This document shows positions 40,971-52,192 of a stretch of DNA of 52,265 nt, piece by piece. The DNA is taken from contig MU008209.1 in assembly GCA_010909165.1 (NCBI GenBank), forward strand, positions 494,423-546,687, in the 5' to 3' direction. Each line of letters begins with the position of its first letter. Positions within the stretch are counted from its first letter, which is position 1. The translations under genes and the position numbers were made by a program. Under the pieces are notes generated by a model. It was not told where the DNA came from. It made no database searches and saw nothing but the letters and a program-made list of their open reading frames with translations. The DNA comes from Anthoceros angustus. Lineage: Eukaryota > Streptophyta > Anthocerotopsida > Anthocerotales > Anthocerotaceae.

Positions 40971-41680
40971 AACCAAGGCGACAGATTGGGTACACCTTCT
41001 CACAGTCTGGCGCCAGGACATAGGGAGATGCAAGATGCCCAAGGCCATTCTCGCCACTGTGGTACGATTCGCTAACCCAAGGTGACAGAGGAGATTCCAC
41101 CAAACCCAGACAGCCTCGCCCACCGGTATTGCAGGAAGTAGAAGACGGCGAACGTTGGGGAGAGGAGCAAGAAGGCGAATGAAGTGGAAGTGGACTCGCA
41201 TATCTCCGAGAGAAGACGAGTTGGCCGCCACTCCCCAAGACGGAAGGAGGGACACACCGACAAGGGGAATGCTGAAATTGGAAGTTCGGCGAGATGGAAT
41301 CCGGAAAAGAAGAATGCCGAGGAAGTGACATCGAGAGATGAAGAACGCCCGAGACCGGGGCCGAGGGAGGGCGGTCCAAAGGCTTCAATTGCACCGACAT
41401 CACCAGAGGTGGCGGCATGCTCGATGCCGAATTACGGAAACTCACTCAAGAAAGGAAGAAACATGCACCCCGTAAACCATGGGTCAGGGAGTGATGACAA
41501 AAGATGGAGGGTTACAGAAGAAGTAAGGCCGAGGAAAAGAAGACCCTCTCACCGAGAAAGTCACCGCAGACTCTGGATCAAGAATTCCTTGTGACATTTC
41601 GACAACTCTTGTCCGACAACCCCAAGTATCGACGATGATGCGAAGCGGCGAAAGGGACTCATGTAAAACCGTAAACGACC
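40971..41680 (+). pseudogene. Element IV gag-protease linker
   Basis: Charged Arg/Glu/Lys/Pro-rich frames (136 codons at 41,184-41,594). No domain recognised; linkers of this kind are common between nucleocapsid and protease. Confidence 0.4.
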
Positions 41681-42540
41681 ACGGATGTACGAGTTGTGGA
41701 ACTCATGGATTTGGGTGCGAAATATCGGTCAAGTGAACGGATGCTTGATAAGGCGGTACCATCGACTCGGTTGGGGTTAACTGATGATGGAAGAACGCCA
41801 GCAAACTAGGATACACCAAGTTCGAGAGGACACGCACCATTCCGAATGGCGGATCGACGGGCCATGGGGGTACTTCGCGATACCCACTAACATTGGAGGC
41901 ATTGTTTTCCTTTGACTTATGTGGTCATGCGACCAGTCACGGGTATCAAGTGTTGATAGGGAGGCCATGGCTATACGGCAGAGCCTTGATTGGGGAAGAA
42001 GGAACAGGATCGCTCAAGGGCATGCTGGCTCATGCCGTGAGTCGGAGCAAGGAAACCTATGAAGGGAAACTAATCACCGAGGAGTACACCCGAGGTTGGG
42101 GAGGAGAGAGGAAAATTTCGATCGATGATCAAACGTATTGTCCGTCAAGCTTGTTGACGGCTTCCAAGTCGAGATAGAAGAAGAATCGAGTACAATGGAG
42201 AAGGGACGAGAACGCATCCTTGGATAAGGAAAGCCGACAATGAAGATTTTCCGGATGAAGGAACGGGCCACTCAGGAAGTTGTCCGGACGGACCAAAGGG
42301 ATCCAAGCCTTAGAGGAAATGGAGCTGGCCTCGGAAGAAAGTCATGGTATGCGTGCATCCGAACAAAGAGAAGAAACAACTCCATCACCGTTGTTGGAAT
42401 ACATAGATTGTTTCGCTCAAGGTAACCGATGACCAGATACGGAGTTGGGAGTGCACCGAATCGACTTGAAGGAAGGAGCGACTCCGTGAGGATCAAGATC
42501 GACTCAATCCAAAGTATTCTCTAGTGGTGAAGGAGCAATT
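41681..42540 (+). pseudogene. pro: Element IV aspartic protease region
   Basis: VELMDLGAKYRSS (41,695 on) stands where the D(S/T)GA active site is expected, with Leu in place of Ser/Thr. LEALFSFDLCGHATSHGYQV and LIGRPWLYGRALI (41,892-41,992) match the end of plant retroelement proteases (LLGRPWL). A linker to RT follows. The altered active site suggests decay. Confidence 0.6.
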
Positions 42541-43230
42541 GGATCAAGATCCGGAGGCGGAGTAATCTATCCTGTACAAGCGAATGGGTGGCACCGATTG
42601 TGATTGTGCCTAAGCAACAGGGAAAGTTCGGGTCCGTTGATTTCGTGAAGTTGAATGAGGCAACTAAGAAAGACCATCACCCTTGCCGCTTATGGATAGT
42701 GTATTGGACACGGTCGCAGGCATGAGATGTGCTTAGACGGGTATTCGTGATACAATCGATCACTCGAGAAAGGAAGATCAGACAAAACAACGCTTACCAT
42801 CGATTGGGGACGTTTGCATATGCCAAATTACCCTTTGGTCTTTGCAATGCCCCCCACCTTCGAGAGTAGTGAATACCATTTTCCGAGAGTACCGAGGAAA
42901 TTCATGGAAGTATTTCGGATGACTTTTGTGTGTTTGGGAAGAGAAGCACTTGGGACATCTTCAGGTTTATGTATGTAGAGAAACCAATTTGAAGTTGCAC
43001 CCAGCAAATGTTATTTCGAATGACAAGGAACTGCACATCGTGTTTCAAGCGAGGTTTGAGGTGGATAAGGAAAAGGTCGAGTCATCAGAGATGGATGCTC
43101 CCAAAGGCAAGTTCGAGCCTTCATCGCTTGGGATACTACAGAGATTCATCATTGATTTTGCAAAGAAGGCGCACCTCTCACTCAAGAAAGATGTTCCTTT
43201 TGACCGACGCGGGAAGCGTTCCTAAGTTTG
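42541..43230 (+). pseudogene. pol: Element IV reverse transcriptase
   Basis: EWVAPIVIVPKQQGKFGSVD and FVKLNEATKKDHHP (42,586-42,680), then YAKLPFGLCNAPP-like (42,817-42,855), a KFMEVF-DDFCVFG segment in two frames (42,898-42,938) with the catalytic Asp pair, and NLKLHPAN for the thumb (42,987). Many breaks. Order and motifs are Ty3/Gypsy. Confidence 0.88.
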
Positions 43231-43660
43231 AAAAGAGCTTGGCGGGCACCAAGATTGCAACCCCCAACCGGGAAGAACCTTTTCATGTCTTTGTGGATGT
43301 ATCTTATGCCATAGGGGCCATCCCGAGTCAACGTGATGGAAAGAAGCATAGGCCGATCTTCTATGTGACGCCAACTTTCGGATGCGTAACGGAACTACTC
43401 CACGATCGAAAGAGAAGCTCTTGGCATCATCTATTCCTCGCAAGAAATTTCGACACTATCCGCCGGCTTGCAAAGTTGTGTTCCATGTGGACCATTTCGC
43501 ATCAAGTACTTGGTAAACAAACCCGATCTATCCGGACGAATCGCGATGGATACATTGCAGAATTCGATTATGAGGTGGAAACACGGGAAGCAACATGTGA
43601 ACGCCGACTTCATTTCGACTACGAATGAAGGGAAGGCCACCACCGAACGATAAGTTCCCG
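43231..43660 (+). pseudogene. Element IV RNase H
   Basis: EPFHVFVDVSYAIGAI (43,276-43,323), RDGKKHRPIFYVT, NYSTIEREALG-like (43,392-43,425), then VFHVDHFAIKYLVNKPDLSG in two frames (43,477-43,530) and HVNADFISTT near the end. Domain order as in other Gypsy elements. Confidence 0.85.
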
Positions 43661-43985
43661 GATGAGGAGTTGGTAGCCGGAAAGCATGATCGAAAGACGG
43701 CAGAGGCACCGCAGAAGGACGGATCGAGAAAACGGCGGAGCGGGACTCCTCCGGATATCGCGAGCAAATCGAGAACCGGAGGGGACGCCACAGACCAAGG
43801 ACTACGCAACCCGCGACGTAAACCCGACCGTAAGGAGCAGGGAGGGGCGGCGTGTCCACGACACTTCATCAACGCCGAGGTCGGAGGTATTTAGAGCATG
43901 GGGAGTTGCCGGTGGATTTATCAAAGGAAGGAGTTGTTCATACATGTATGCACCATATTGCATCGCAAGGGAGTATTGTACAAAT
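43661..43985 (+). other. Element IV RNase H-integrase linker
   Basis: Charged, basic frames (43,625-43,894 and 43,686-43,988). No domain recognised. Confidence 0.35.
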
Positions 43986-45058
43986 TAAATGGAGGTGATT
44001 CAAGATGTTTGAGGGGAATGAGAAAGCCATGGTGATAGAAGCCTTGCACACGAGGGAAGCAGGAGGACACTATTCCGCCACAATCACAACAAAGAAGATT
44101 CTAACCAGGGTTTTGGTGGGATACAATGTATCGAGATGTATGGTTATTCATCGAGTTGTGATGCTTGTCACGAACGGGAGGCCCAGACGACCCAAAGGGC
44201 CTCTAACGACATCCTACCACCGCACCTTTTGAAAATGGGGAATTGATTTTGTGGGACCTATTCGACCACCAGTCGGACCAAAGACAAGATTTGTACACAG
44301 ACATCGCACAAAATGGTAGAGGCGACAGGAAGGATGATGCGCCCACCCGCCAAGTTTTTGTTTGAACGGATTATCACAAGGTATGGATGCCCACCGGAAC
44401 TTGTTAGCGATCGAGGGACGATTTCAACAAAGATAATCGAGTCTGATCGCCTATTTCAACATTCGACAGTGAAGACTACGCCTTACAACCCGAAAGCCAA
44501 CGGACTCACGGAGAAGACAAATGGGTTACTATGCAACATTTTGATAAAGTGAGCCTCCCATATGTATGATCGGGATACCAAGCTACACCGTGCTATGGGC
44601 TTTCAGGATCATGGAGAAGGTGACCACAAGAAGACATCAGATTATCTCGACATACGGATGTCACCCGTAATGCCACCGAATTTGAGGTACCAACGATAGA
44701 ATTATGGAAGATGAGCGAATGACGGTGGAAGATAGTGAACAAGCCAGTTGGAAGAATTTAAGGCATGAGGAAACGGACGATGCCTTAGAGGAGACACAAT
44801 GAGTAGTGAAGGAGGAAGGAGAGGCACGATGGGAGCTTCACTTCGTGACGTAGTAGCGGGAGACTTGGTGCCTTTTTACGATAGTAGGTATTTAGATTTT
44901 CCGGAAGCTACGCCCGAGATGGATGGGGCCTATGCGGTTGTGTACTATGAAAATGGGTCAAGGCTTGGAAAGTTTACTGGGGAACTACTTCCTACCGTGA
45001 GTGAATGGGTGGAAGATCAAGAAGTACTTACACTCGAGGATGTTTGCGAGGCAAACAA
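43986..45058 (+). pseudogene. int: Element IV integrase
   Basis: The zinc site appears as EALHTREAGGHYSATITTKK (44,040-44,100) with Cys near 44,135-44,165. The core has WGIDFVGPIRPPVGP (44,240-44,283), ITRYGCPPELVSDRG (44,371-44,418) and PKANGLTEKTNG (44,491-44,526). The C-domain is DVVAGDLVPFYDSRYLDFPE (44,839-44,900), then GAYAVVYYENGS and GELLPT, in a 123-codon frame that runs into the LTR. No chromodomain or PHD finger follows. Confidence 0.88.
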
Positions 45059-45073
45059 ATGGGGAGAGGAGCA
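45058..45073 (+). promoter_or_regulatory. Polypurine tract of element IV
   Basis: AATGGGGAGAGGAGCA just before the 3' LTR start TGTGGAACG; plus-strand DNA synthesis would start here. The T is a single interruption. Confidence 0.7.
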
Positions 45074-48000
45074 TGTGGAACGAAGAATTTTGGTCACCCA
45101 AGACGCGGGAGAGACGACGCCAAGGATGAATAGTGGGTTCGTGCAGGTAGTAGGTAGGTCGATAGTGTAGGAAGATGGTAGGACGTCCAGGGGAGTTCGG
45201 ACTTAATCAATCGGGCACTGTGAGGAGGTCTCGACCGGTAGAAAGTATGGGTAGATAGAAGCATATATAGGCATGATAGGTTCAAAGTTCCTTGGACCAT
45301 GGGGAGTAGGAATATTCGGGATAGGAAGTTCCTTGGCCTTCAATTATTTAGGTTCGCATGGCTATATATGCCAAAAGGGCTAGTTAAGTTGTAGATGGAA
45401 AATGGCTGGAGTTTTGAACCGACACGTGGCGCCCATCGTGAGGAGCATATTAAGGCGATTTGCATGTACCGCAAACTCGTTAGCTGTGGTTTTGAACGGG
45501 CGCTTCAGCGAACCGCAGTCGGCCGAGGGAGTAAGTGGAGTTGCGCTCAAGAAGGAAGGCGGTGCGCGGGCGCAGCCGAGGTGGGAGCGAACCAAGGCGC
45601 CGAGGAGCGCGAGGCGGTCATCGAGCGGAGCTAGCGGGCATGAGCGAGGCCGGAAAGGAGTTCGAGGGGATCCGCAAGGCGAGTGGAGGTGCTCGAGCGG
45701 AGGCGATGTGAGAGGCGCCGAGGTGAGCATGGCTACCACGCCAAAAAGGCGAGCAAGGTGGAGAAGCCGGAGGGGAGATTGAAGGGGCCAAGGCCACCTC
45801 TTAGTGGTTGCGTTGAGGCCGACTGCCGAGGAGCGGAAGAACTCCCTTGCTGTCTCACCCAAACCACCACCTCTTTGCTCACTCTCTTAGCCCGATAGAT
45901 TACTCCAATCTCTCCAATTTTGCTATCCTTGTGTGTGCTCCTGCGATGGTAAAGATAGTGAGGACGGGAACGGGGTACTCCCACGGGAGGAAACCTCCGC
46001 CACACACCGCCCACAAAGGGAAAAGGTAAGAAACACCCACCCCGAGTTCGAGTGTAGGCCGCCCAAATTTCACCTCGAGATTTGAGGCGAGCTACCGAGA
46101 TGAAGATGGAATGGTCAGTACTTGGTACCGGTGGCACTTCGGCCCCGCCTTGGTCTGTGGAGTGTGCGCGACGAATGAGAGTGACCAAGGCGGACGCCCC
46201 GAGGATGCGACACCAAGTCATCCCGGGATGTGGAAGGTACGGCATTTCCGTGGATACGATTTGATACCGGAAGCCCACAAGGGAGGGATCATTCCGGCCT
46301 GGCCTCCAAGAATCGATCCCGAGGAGGTTATGAGTATGTTCCTACGACCAAAGGAGGAAGTATGGTCGCAAGGCAATGGCTGGAGGATCTCTTTGTTCAA
46401 GGAGCGGAAGTGGAATTTATTCGCCAAGATATGGGACTAACGGCGCGAGGAAGACGACTGGAAATTCCCATTTAATGATGATGTATGAGATGTCTGGGTT
46501 GGTGGATTGGGCCACCATTCATGAACAAAGGTTGCGCACAAAACCATTTGGTGATGGAGGGAGCAAGAATCGCTTTGTCTCTACCTTCCTCGTAGACACC
46601 TATATCGAGGGAGGAGGTTCTTACACCGACGAGTGGAAGAAGCCAAGATAGAAGCTACTCGGTGAGGGTAGGGAAGGAGCCATCACCGGCCCCAGAGGAT
46701 GAAGAGACAGATGAGGCCCCGGGCAAGAGACCGCCACCCGCGAACCAACATGAGGCCTCGTGATCGTGAACCCAACAAGAGAAAGGGAAGAAGGCTAGAA
46801 GCACCTCCTACGGAGGAAGGAGGAAAGGATACGAGACCACCTACCGAGGGTTGAGGATTGGAAGGCCGACAACACCGGTGGTAGGGAGTGAACCCTGTAG
46901 GGACCTGTGAGGACGGAGGACCTACGGTAGGAGCTTTACCTCCCACCAAGAAGTAGTAACAAGACTTGAGGTGTGACGGAGAAGAACGCCGAGGAACGTT
47001 GGTGACCTACGCACCAACAGGAGGAGCAGAGAAGTGTTTGAGACCCGGCATCCTGAGGGTAGTCCGATGAAGGAAGTGGGCGCAGGATCTATGGACGCCC
47101 TAGTGGACCGTGTGGGAGGTGACCAAGTTCGTTGAACTTCGAGACCTACGAAAGGAGCCGGAGGATGAGAAGAAATTGAGAGGAGCTCAAAAACCACCTC
47201 GAGAAGCAACACTCCGTGCTAGATCCGCCAAAGAGCGACAGGATGACCACCAAGTTGGTGAATGTGTGGAAATGATTGACCGTCTTAGGACAGAGGCAAA
47301 ATCAGCCAAGAGGGCTGAGGAGTTGCCGGAAGGAGGCGTATGAAAGGAAGCTACCCTAGCAAGGGTAGGACACATCGCAGCAAGGAGGAGGCAGATTCTA
47401 CTAGCAAGGCGTGACCTTGAAGACGAGAAGGACCTCCTAAAGAAGTTAGTTGCCATGGAGCAACGGAAGGAGCATTACAAGGGAAAATACGACCTTGGTG
47501 AAGGAACGACAAGGATGGGACAATGTGACTAAGGGTCACAAAGAGGAGCTCAGACACGAGAGAACTTTTGGAGCAGAACGAAGAAGGCCGACGACCTTAC
47601 CCACGCCTATGAAACGGAGGCAAGGAACCCGGAAGGAGGTTTTGATGGCCCAACGATCTTTGGAGGGTCTTGGTCATTCGAGGAGCAAAGCGAGAGCGAT
47701 CACGCTTAGTGAAACGCATATGGCGATGGAAGCCATGGAGAAAGATAAGGAGATTGGGAGGCTTGCCCGGAGTTGGAGAGAGCGGTAGTGGAGAAAGAGG
47801 CATTGGTAGGAGTGACAAATCGCCGGGTGGGACGAAAAGGCCATCATCCCACTAAGGGTCCGCATCATGGACGACAAAAGAAGGAGAGTGGTAGGGTGGC
47901 GACCTACTACAACAACCTCCTAGAAGCGATTGAGGAACGCTACTGAGGAAGAAAGAAATGACCTCACCGCTCGACGCCAGTGGAATAGGCCGAAAACTTT

Positions 48001-49331
48001 GAGTTGGTACAAGGAAAGCGGGCTGGACATAGCCGAGCGAGCGATCAAGAAGCACCTACGGCGACGCCAGAGAACCTCCCGACGGGCTATCAAGCGGGAG
48101 GAAGAGACGATGGTAGGATGGTACCACCAAAGTTCCTACTCGTAGGAACTGCTGAAGAGGAGGAGACGGAAGGAAGGGTACCTCCGGTCACGAAACCCAG
48201 TGTGAGGGAAGGTACCCCATAGCAAGATCCAAACAGAGGTAGGAGACGAACCTACCAAGAAGACGAGAACAGAGGGGAGGAACCCATCGAGATGAACGAG
48301 TAGGAGGAATGGAACCTCCTACCACAGGGAAGACCTACCACCGATGAGAGGCGGCTACTGCATAGTCCGAGAAGACTCGGAGGTGGGCAAGGCTAAGCGA
48401 CCCATCAAGGGAAGACATTGGGAACAAAAGCAGCGAACGAGAGAGGGACCTTTTCAAGAGGACGTTTTGTCCCAAGTGGTGCACACCTTGGGAAGTGTGA
48501 GTATTTAAGAGTGGCGGCAGATAGAGATAGGATATTCGGTCAAGGTGAGTCGGATGAGCCGAGGACGAAGGCGACAAGAGTCCTATTGTTGGACTTGGCA
48601 AGTCGCCCTAGCATTAAACTAGCACGAGTGGCTACCGACTCCCCACCTATAAAAGGGAGGGTGGAAGAATGAATAAACACCGACCTTGCTTTGTCATGCA
48701 TTCTTCGCCTCCGCGCATCCCTTTGTGTGTGTGCTGACCGCCGCCAAGCGACGAAGGCTAAGGGGTGGGGTTTCGAGGCCCCTCGGTGGGTTCGCCAACG
48801 CAGCTCCTCTCTCGTGAAAGATTGTTGTTGGATGTGCTTTGTGTTTCCGGGTGGCCTCAGGGTGATGGCCGACCACGCCGCCGTGTTCACACGCAATCGC
48901 CCGAGAGAAATACCCACCTAGTCCACCCTGTGCAGCCAAGGGAGGCGCAACCGCGAACGCTAAGTAGTAGAGTTAGATTTGGGGATCGAATGAAGTGAGT
49001 CCGTATGTGGTGGTCTCGTGAGCTATGTTTCTTTTGAGAATGGTGAAGAGGTTGGCTATGGGTGTGTCGTTGTAGAGTGAATTGATCGCTGTAGCTGGCG
49101 AGGAGAGTGTTGAGGTGGAGGGAATCGAAGGCGGAGCGCGCGGCCGAGCAACCCGTAAACGCATAACACCGCTTTGTTGCCCACACCGAGGACAAGTAGA
49201 CCGCGTAATGACGAGAGTGAGAGGAACGATCGAAACAATCCAACCAAATCTCTTGGGATCGAACCCACGATTCAACGACTGGATAAGTGGCCACCGAGGC
49301 AAGCTCGGGTGACCGAGGTAAACCTACCACA
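45074..49331 (+). repeat. Element IV 3' LTR, 4.26 kb
   Basis: TGTGGAACGAAG...ACCTACCACA. Collinear with 34,741-38,992, with a TATA box at 48,648. Where the two copies differ, the changes are mainly clustered short indels at C/G-rich spots. Confidence 0.92.
46080..48150 (+). pseudogene. Coding-like coiled-coil region inside the element IV 3' LTR
   Basis: Second copy of the region at 36,000-37,900: FDTGSPQGRD, MVARQWLEDLFVQGAEVEF (46,359-46,415), DTYIEGGGSYTDEWKKPR (46,592-46,650), ELRDLRKEPEDEKKLRGAQ (47,135-47,190), MIDRLRTEAKSAKRAEEL (47,273-47,326), MAMEAMEKDKEIGRLARS (47,720-47,770). It gives a cleaner N-terminal part than the 5' copy. Function unknown. Confidence 0.5.
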
Positions 49332-49479
49332 TATTCATCCTAGAACGTGCAACATCGTGAAATTCCTCTCACCGAATGGTCCAGAATAGAGTGCAAGGGA
49401 TCAACCCCATGGCGGTGACGGTGAGTTCCGTCCCGAAGACATCATATGTCTTTGCACCGTGACCAAACATCTCACTTCA

Positions 49480-49740
49480 ACGATGCTGGCATCCTTCGTG
49501 CTGTGCTTCAATTCAATCTGGGGCCTCGTCCCCAAGACTCCTTGGTACCGCAGAGGTGGTGATGTTCACGCCGAACGAGCTTGTGTCCGCCTTTAGTGCC
49601 TCCGCACTCGTGCTCCCAAAGAAGACTGGATCCGCTCCTCGGTCTACAAGCACGCCATCGAGCATAGCCATCAAAAGTCACGCCGTCCGTGTTATCAATC
49701 ATGGCAACACCTTCACCTCGCCTCCTCCGCATCGATGCTC
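49480..49740 (-). pseudogene. pro: Element III aspartic protease
   Basis: The minus strand reads VAMIDNTDGVTFDGYA and, in another frame, LVDRGADPV (about 49,628-49,655), matching LVDTGADPV of element II, with Arg at the Thr position. Collinear with 14,690-15,060. Confidence 0.6.
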
Positions 49741-49959
49741 GCCACACAAACCGGCCATACTAGGAGAGATCCTGCGGATTCAAGCTCCTTTCTCGCCCAT
49801 TCTCGCATGATGTTTTGAAGTTGTTGCCTTACCCCTGATCCACAAGACCATCGCAGCACCTCCATGGCCTTGTCCGCAACGCCTCAACGCCTCGTCTTGA
49901 CACCTTCGTGGAGTTTTCTCGACCGCGAAACTCTCCGCATCTTGGTCGATTCCCTGCCC

Positions 49960-51209
49960 GCACTTTCGCAGTGACGCCTCACCAAAGTCAACAATTTTCT
50001 TTTTCTTGCACCGCCATCATGCCAAACGCCTCATCTTCATCGGAGTCGAGAACAAAATCCTGCCTGCTCGCTGGCCATGTTGGCCATCTCCTTCTTGAGC
50101 TCCTCCACTTGCCCGAGGAGAGCCACGACTTGGGCCCTTGCCCTTCTCCTTCTCACCGATGCTTGGGTCAGCCTGGATGAGCTTCCCAACACGCCTCCAT
50201 GTGACCCCATCCGCCACAAGACTTACAGTGCTTCTTGCCCTTCCACCGCTTGTAGCATTCAACGCAGCGCTCCACGATCCGCCACACTTCCGCTGACCTG
50301 CATTGTTAGCCGGGCCTCCTTCGACATGTGGCCGCTGCCATGTCCCGAGGATCGCCTCCCGATCGGGTACCTTGGGACAAACTCGAATTCCGTGTCCTCC
50401 AGACGCGCCGCTGAAGGGCCCTTCACGACTAGTGATCCTCCAAGTAAGCCCGGCCATCGCATCTCCTTTGAGCACCTTCTCGAATTTGATAGGCGCTATC
50501 AACCGATATCTCTCTCCCATCGCCCATGCGAGTCCATCACCTTCCTTCTTTGTCTGCGCAATGCGCCATGAAGATCTCAGCCTCCCTCATCGCCTTGACA
50601 TCCGTGTCTTCCACCGTAACCTTCAACTGAGGTAAGATGCACGCAATGTCTCTTAGGCGAAGAAAACCTCGGCTTCCTGGATCTTTTCCAATAAGTCAGA
50701 GGAAACATGGTGGTTAACTTGGCGAACATCAAGTCCACCAGATGCTCGAGCTTGTCCTCGTCAGTAGGGGGTGCAGTCGAACCAGCCCTCTTGGCTGCCT
50801 CGTGCACTGCTTCTCTTCTCTCGGCCACCTTCAGGATCCCAGCCTTCTCATCTCTGTAATACATTAGAGCCTCACCCGCAAGGTAGGATGACATCTTCAT
50901 GAACGCCATCCTCTGAGTGAACTCGTCCTTGTATTTCATCTTGTTTTCCGCCATTGCCCAACGAAACTTCTCCTCGAAATCTGCAAGAGACATGCTTCCA
51001 TGTTTTCCTGTGAAGACATCGTTCTTACTTGGTGTGAACTCAAGCTCCATTCTTGCGGACTCTCGCTCAATCATGTCTCCTTGTGGTGGCGCGTTGTCTG
51101 TATTGTTCCGGTGTCCTCTTGAATGGCGAGTAGTAGGCGTCGTGCACTTCTCCGTGAAGGCAGCGCGGTGTCCTTCGTCGATCCACCACGATCTCGGGAA
51201 CACCATCAA
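49960..51209 (-). pseudogene. gag: Element III gag
   Basis: The best Gag copy of this family: frame 50,577-51,209 (210 codons) starts MMVFPRSWWIDEGHRAAF and contains MSLADFEEKFRWAMAENKMK, RMAFMKMSSYLAGEALMYYR and EDKLEHLVDLMFAKLTTMF. After a break come GERYRLIAPIKFEKVLKGDA (50,460-50,520) and the zinc knuckle HCKSCGGWGHMEACWEAHP (about 50,165-50,225), preceded by another Cys pair (ERCVECYKRWKGKK). Gag frame 1 is intact where element II is broken. Confidence 0.85.
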
Positions 51210-51562
51210 TGGTTACTTCTCCTATGCCGACCCTTTGCGGATGTTGTCAAAGGCAAATTGTTTCCACCGTTAGCCCAACCAGCTAGAGAAAAGTACATCC
51301 AGCCTCTATCCACAAGGCTCCAGGGCGTATGCGAGCTCTTCTCCGAGACAATTACGCTAACTCGGCAATCGTGAGACTACCACACCTAAAATGTATAATC
51401 AATGGCGAAATTCATCCATCGAAAAACATCAGCCTATCTCGTGCTACGCAACACTCAACCTTCTCGGATCTGTCTCACAGGTTGGATGGTGGGCGACTTC
51501 CGCCTCTTCCTCCAATCTCCAGTAGCCACAGTCTCCTCGATCAATCTTAGTCCCCAACAAGA

Positions 51563-51575
51563 GGATTGTTGATGT
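51563..51575 (-). promoter_or_regulatory. Element III self-priming primer binding site
   Basis: The minus strand has ACATCAACAATCC two bases after the LTR end. It is the exact complement of the LTR segment at 51,681-51,693, which lies 26 bases after the start of the TATA box (51,713-51,719). Confidence 0.75.
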
Positions 51576-51577
51576 GG

Positions 51578-52192
51578 TGAAATGGAAAATTCTCCCAACG
51601 ACAATGCAACGAACCACAAGAACCTCTAGGAGACAAAGACACGGCGAGGGGCAGTATGGCTGTCTATTAGAACAAGACAAACATCAACAATCCAGAATCC
51701 ATTGGTGCCTACATATATAGGCAAAACCCCGAGTTCTCGATGAAGTGTCCACCGTATCGATGGTGGGCACTTTATAATCCTACTTTCCTTGGCCTTGAAA
51801 TAATAATATTTTATGTGTTTAACAGCCTATTCGTCCTTTTCCTTGATTTATGATTTTTATGTATTTTCTAATATAAATCTGCTATCTATATATCGTCATA
51901 CGCGCCTTACATGCACATGCATATAGATTGCATGCGCCATGACACATCACGCCACATGTCCACATCACATGTCATCCTTCATCTCCATACGTGCATACAT
52001 GGCACACATGCATGGCATACATGTCATGTGCGGGCCATCCATGGGCCATGTACATGACATCATCAAACTTGACATCGGGGCTTATGCCCGATGCTCGATC
52101 GATATCTAGTCATTTCGGCATTCGGGGCTTATGCCGGGATGCTCTAGTCGATATCGATCCTTAGAGTCTTGGGTGCTGCTGTTTCCCATACA
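51578..52192 (-). repeat. Element III 5' LTR
   Basis: The minus strand begins TGTATGGGAAACAG and ends CCATTTCA. Same features as the element II LTRs. Outside it (52,193-52,265) is unrelated DNA that does not contain repeat X. Confidence 0.9.

Larger units (their letters stand above)
34741..49331 (+). mobile_element. Element IV: Tat/Athila-like Gypsy element with 4.25-kb LTRs
   Basis: Direct repeats 34,741-38,992 and 45,074-49,331 flank gag, protease, RT, RNase H and integrase on the plus strand. A primer site adjoins the left repeat and a purine tract the right one. The RT has KLNEATKKDHHP-like and DDFCVFG-like segments, and the integrase C-domain is of the GDLV.FYDSR...VNGW type, as in plant Tat/Athila elements. 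Element III sequence resumes exactly on both sides, so this element is younger than III. Confidence 0.9.
29185..52192 (-). mobile_element. Element III: sister copy of element II without DNMT, split by element IV
   Basis: Read from right to left: 5' LTR 51,578-52,192, primer site, gag, protease, [element IV 34,741-49,331], then RT, RNase H, integrase, PHD finger, 3' extension, repeat X, 3' LTR and a second X. It is collinear with element II apart from element IV and a clean absence of the 1.14-kb DNMT cassette. Confidence 0.9.

Noticed and set aside
44799-45170. Possible chromodomain at the end of element IV Pol
   Set aside because: The frame matches the integrase C-terminal GPF/Y-type module (GDLV.FYDSR...VNGW) and lacks the chromodomain aromatic pattern.
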